Shown one piece after another: positions 61,501 to 64,000 of a DNA stretch of 64,000 bases (the first letter of the stretch is position 1; the number at the start of each line of letters is the position of its first letter). Under the pieces are notes generated by a model, which was given only the letters and a program-made list of their open reading frames with translations, ran no database searches and was not told where the DNA came from. The stretch comes from Caldilineaceae bacterium (GTDB lineage Bacteria; Chloroflexota; Anaerolineae; Caldilineales; Caldilineaceae): NCBI GenBank assembly GCA_958295845.1, contig OY282376.1:1563022-1627021 (forward strand), written 5' to 3'. Both the position numbers and the translations under genes were made by a program.

Positions 61501-62298
61501 ATGCCCAGCCCCTTCCCCGGCATGGACCCATATTTTGAGCATGGTGCACGCTGGCCGGATTTGCACCAGCGCCTGATTGCTTACGCATCGGAGCTGCTTC
61601 AACCACAGTTGCTTCCCAAATACGTTGCTCGCATTGACGAACGGATCGAACTTAAGCCCTATGGCAATGAATTCATACCCGATGTCATGGTGGTAGAGCC
61701 GCCGCGTAAACTGTCGGAAAATCAGGTTGCCTATGGCTCGCTAGTAGCTGATGAGCCCCAAACGATCAGAGTATTGGATGACGAAAGACGCGTTCCATAC
61801 ATCCAGGTTGTCAGCGCCGCGTCCGGAGATGTAGTAACACTTATCGAGGTCTTGAGTCCGGCCAACAAGATCGGACGGGGAAGAGACCAATATCTTCTGA
61901 AGCAGGATGAGATTCTCAACACCCCGGTCAACCTGGTTGAAATCGACCTCCTCTCGAAGCCGACGGCTACCTATGCCCGCCACTTTGAGGTAAATGCCCC
62001 ACAAGACTGGCGATATATCGTCAGCGTCAGCCGTCCCCAACGGCGCACAAGCGTGGAAGTCTACGCGTTTCCCCTGAGAGACCGGCTTCCGCGCTGCAAG
62101 ATTCCCCTACTACCGGAAGATGATGACGCAGTGCTAGACCTGCCTGCCATTCTTGCGCGCTGTTACGAAGCCGGCGGCTACTACCTGCTGCTAGACTACA
62201 GTAAGCCGTCGCCGGTCTCACTGAGCAAGGCTGAGGAAGAGTGGATGGAAGCGTTGCTCCTTGAAAAGGGCTTTCGGACAGCGTCGGCACAGAAGTAG
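61501..62298 (+). CDS. DUF4058 family protein
   Basis: 265 residues. The start MPSPFPGMDPYFEHGARWPDLH is diagnostic of DUF4058, common in Cyanobacteria, Planctomycetes and Chloroflexota and often in many copies. An internal VVTLIEVLSPANKIGRGRDQYL and VNLVEIDLL match the conserved core, which resembles a restriction-endonuclease-like fold by its E-x-L/E-x-D strands. That reading is tentative. AAAGGAG six bases before the ATG fixes the start, and a frame extension to 61435 runs through the -35 box. Function unknown. It has its own promoter and seems unrelated to the catabolic neighbours. Confidence 0.92.
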   Translation: MPSPFPGMDPYFEHGARWPDLHQRLIAYASELLQPQLLPKYVARIDERIELKPYGNEFIPDVMVVEPPRKLSENQVAYGSLVADEPQTIRVLDDERRVPYIQVVSAASGDVVTLIEVLSPANKIGRGRDQYLLKQDEILNTPVNLVEIDLLSKPTATYARHFEVNAPQDWRYIVSVSRPQRRTSVEVYAFPLRDRLPRCKIPLLPEDDDAVLDLPAILARCYEAGGYYLLLDYSKPSPVSLSKAEEEWMEALLLEKGFRTASAQK

Positions 62299-62371
62299 CC
62301 TCACGACCACTTCTCGATACGACGACAAATCACGCTGCGAACGAGGAAGTTTTCCCGCTCAGGATGTGGTT

Positions 62372-63745
62372 ATGACCCTGCTTACCGATCCAATCTTCCC
62401 ACTGATTCAGCTCCCCGCCGACTACACCGCCCATCGCGCCACGAAACGGGTAGATCTGGAGCCGGGGCAGGCTGTTGATCTCCTACGCGCCCACGGCCCC
62501 GGCTGTGTTCGACATTTCTGGATCACCAGCAAACTGCCCGCGGAAATCGATATCGAAATCACCTGTGATGACGCGGATCCTCAGGTCAAGATGAAGCTGC
62601 ACCAATTCTTCGGTGTCCTGCTGGACAAAGACCCCTATCGCATCGAGTCTGCGCCGCTCAAGCTTCTGCCCAAAAATGGCTACAACGCCTACTTCCCACT
62701 GCCGTTCCAGAAGGAATGCCGCATCAAACTGCGCAATTCGGGACAGGAAACAACCTCCGTCTGGTCGATGGTCAACTGGCAGAAATTCGATGATGAAGAA
62801 ACGCTCACCCCCTACCGGCTGCACGCCCAATTCACCGAGGAGAAACCAGCAGAGCCGCTCGGTACAACCCTGCTCGGCGTCCTGGGAGGCAGCGGATTCG
62901 TCGCAGGCCTCTTTCACGCCGTCCGCCGACATGACTACCGCGACATGATCTGGCATACCGGCGGGGATACCTGGCTGATTGACGGCGAAACGAATCCCCA
63001 CGTCTTGCGGGGAATAGGCAGCGAGGATGTGTTTGGCCACTCCTTTGGCATGTACCCGGAAATGAGCGATTGGACGGGCGCGTCGCATGTTGTTGGGCTG
63101 AATGCCGACTGTTCGGAGGTCGTCACCTACCGATTTTTCGGTGCCGACAGTGTAGCGTTTGATTCTTCGCTGTCGCTGCGCTTCGGCACACGCGCCAACG
63201 AAATGGAAAGTGTCCTGTACTACTACAAGGCGGCAGAGAACGACCCGCCCGCAGTAAATACGCCGGCGGAGTGGATTCTCACCGGGCCGTTTGACTGCCA
63301 GACGCGGGACGACTTTGAGCGCGCAGAATTTCCGGAGACCCCTGAAGAAGAGTGGCCGGCCGGATGGGAGTGGGGAGGTCGTCACCTTGCCGCAGTCAAA
63401 GCAGCGCCGGAACTGACCTGGATCGACTTTTCCCGCTGGTTTCGCCGCGACGCCACCGGCAACACCGGCACACAGCCGGTCGACGCCTCCGCATATGCCG
63501 AAACCGTCATAGAGGCCCAGTCGGATTCGGAGGCTGTGCTGCGCCTTGGATTCGATGACTGGATGAGAGTGTGGATCAACGACATGCTCATCGCCACTCT
63601 GAGGCACGATGACGGCTTTGCAGCCGTCGAGGTTCCTGTCACCCTGAGTCAGGGCGAAAACAGACTACGCCTGAAACTGAGCAACTCTGACAACCTAGAG
63701 TGGCGCTGCTGGGCATTCAGCTGTGTGATTCTGACCGCCGACTGA
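62372..63745 (+). CDS. DUF2961-family protein
   Basis: 457 residues from the ATG at 62372 (AGGA about eight bases upstream). A frame opening at 62261 overlaps the DUF4058 gene and adds unlikely basic residues. The early segment LLRAHGPGCVRHFWITSKLP (about residue 42) and the later YNAYFPLPFQKECRIKLRNSG are typical of DUF2961, a viral-jelly-roll-like two-domain fold now linked to glycoside cleavage in some members. The tail (about 370-457) is a carbohydrate-binding-like sandwich ending in GENRLRLKLSNSDN. No signal peptide. Cytoplasmic glycan work is plausible. Confidence 0.88.
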   Translation: MTLLTDPIFPLIQLPADYTAHRATKRVDLEPGQAVDLLRAHGPGCVRHFWITSKLPAEIDIEITCDDADPQVKMKLHQFFGVLLDKDPYRIESAPLKLLPKNGYNAYFPLPFQKECRIKLRNSGQETTSVWSMVNWQKFDDEETLTPYRLHAQFTEEKPAEPLGTTLLGVLGGSGFVAGLFHAVRRHDYRDMIWHTGGDTWLIDGETNPHVLRGIGSEDVFGHSFGMYPEMSDWTGASHVVGLNADCSEVVTYRFFGADSVAFDSSLSLRFGTRANEMESVLYYYKAAENDPPAVNTPAEWILTGPFDCQTRDDFERAEFPETPEEEWPAGWEWGGRHLAAVKAAPELTWIDFSRWFRRDATGNTGTQPVDASAYAETVIEAQSDSEAVLRLGFDDWMRVWINDMLIATLRHDDGFAAVEVPVTLSQGENRLRLKLSNSDNLEWRCWAFSCVILTAD

Positions 63746-63770
63746 ACGGCCTGAGGCAGTTACTTGCTTT

Positions 63771-64000
63771 CTAGAGGGACATCTCCCAGGCCCGCACGTT
63801 GCTGATCTTCGCGCTGCCGGCCTCGACCGCGAAGCCTAGCCGCCCACCAGAATTGTGGTCCATCGTGTAGCACTGGATGTGCACGTCGTCAATATACAAC
63901 TCGACATGCGCATCGCGTACCAGGAGCCGCCAGCGCGCCGGCTCATCTGTCGAATAGCTGTACGGCTTGCCATCCTGCGGCCTGAACGCATAGCCGTCGT
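63771..64000 (-). CDS. C-terminal fragment of a probable glycan-related protein (5' part outside window)
   Basis: An open minus-strand frame of about 76 codons runs from the right edge to a TAG at 63771. It reads through DEPARWRLLVRDAHVELYIDD and GGRLGFAVEAGSAKISNVRAWEM. This beta-sandwich ending (a W-R-L-L-V-R strand, then D-x-x-x-E-L-Y-I-D-D, then G-R-L-G-F, then N-V-R-A-W-E) resembles the C-terminal domain of GH32-like or LamG/3-keto-disaccharide-hydrolase-like proteins. It converges with the DUF2961 gene, leaving only 25 bases between stops. The rest of the gene is needed to name it. Confidence 0.75.
   Translation of the reverse strand, partial: DGYAFRPQDGKPYSYSTDEPARWRLLVRDAHVELYIDDVHIQCYTMDHNSGGRLGFAVEAGSAKISNVRAWEMSL

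Noticed and set aside
62483..63607. 374-codon minus-strand frame opposite the DUF2961 gene
   Set aside because: Antisense shadow: the plus strand has the family motifs and a consistent start.

Overview
This 64 kb window looks like chromosome of an uncultured bacterium, most likely a Chloroflexota lineage near Caldilineales/Anaerolineae. That placement is an inference, from lipoprotein binding proteins with a CAAPAAPA-type mature start followed by an acidic, Met-rich linker, from the DUF4058 gene, and from the mix of family-5 ABC importers, LLM monooxygenases, PhyH oxygenases, sulfatases and PLP enzymes. I see no rRNA, tRNA, CRISPR array, transposase or phage gene. About 50 protein genes are densely packed in long co-directional runs, and almost all encode uptake or catabolism of small organic molecules and glycans.

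Layout. 1-4865 (-): two tandem family-5 solute-binding proteins, the first cut by the window edge, and a DAO-type FAD oxidoreductase. 5046-6923 (+): a possible PD-(D/E)XK-fold protein and a Gfo/Idh/MocA oxidoreductase. 6953-17917 (-): an LLM oxidoreductase, two tandem sulfatases, an unassigned toroid-like protein, a class V PLP enzyme, and a peptide-type ABC importer with binding protein and two permeases but no ATPase. 18695-30978 (-): a complete Dpp/Opp-type importer followed by a BNR sialidase-like protein, a second LLM enzyme, an acetolactate-synthase-like ThDP enzyme, an HpcH/HpaI aldolase and a second class V PLP enzyme. 30979-32761: a 1.8 kb gene-free, repeat-rich island between divergent runs. 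32762-42851 (+): a second sialidase-like protein, HpaI aldolase, MDR dehydrogenase, class III aminotransferase, amidohydrolase, double ferritin-like protein, two aldo/keto reductases and a Gfo/Idh/MocA oxidoreductase. 42911-48972 (-): a CUT1 sugar importer with an extra secreted Ig-like protein and a PhyH oxygenase, then an AAC(3)-fold protein. 49352-61135 (-): ten catabolic genes (hydrolase, AGE epimerase, two PhyH, class III aminotransferase, DUF4380, GH5-like glycosidase, ThuA, two aldo/keto reductases). 61501-63745 (+): DUF4058 and DUF2961 proteins. 63771-64000 (-): the 3' end of a probable glycan-related gene.

How the parts fit. Several families recur in different modules (LLM enzymes, class V and class III PLP enzymes, HpaI aldolases, sialidase-like, PhyH, aldo/keto reductases), usually next to an importer. 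I read the window as several uptake-plus-catabolism modules that import small amino, sulfated or glycan-derived compounds and then deaminate, oxidise and cleave them. No single substrate can be named from sequence alone. Good sigma70-like promoters precede the importer operons at 3600-3628, 17991-18020, 31157-31184 and 49126-49155. The last carries a 14-bp palindrome between its -35 and -10.

Most interesting items: the diiron ferritin-like protein inside the plus-strand aminotransferase/aldolase cluster; two aldo/keto reductases that lost the tetrad lysine; an alpha/beta hydrolase fused to a degenerate second hydrolase domain; a hairpin-rich in-frame insertion in a class V PLP gene; a six-codon leader ORF with a strong ribosome site; and helically phased 10-bp repeats in the gene-free island.
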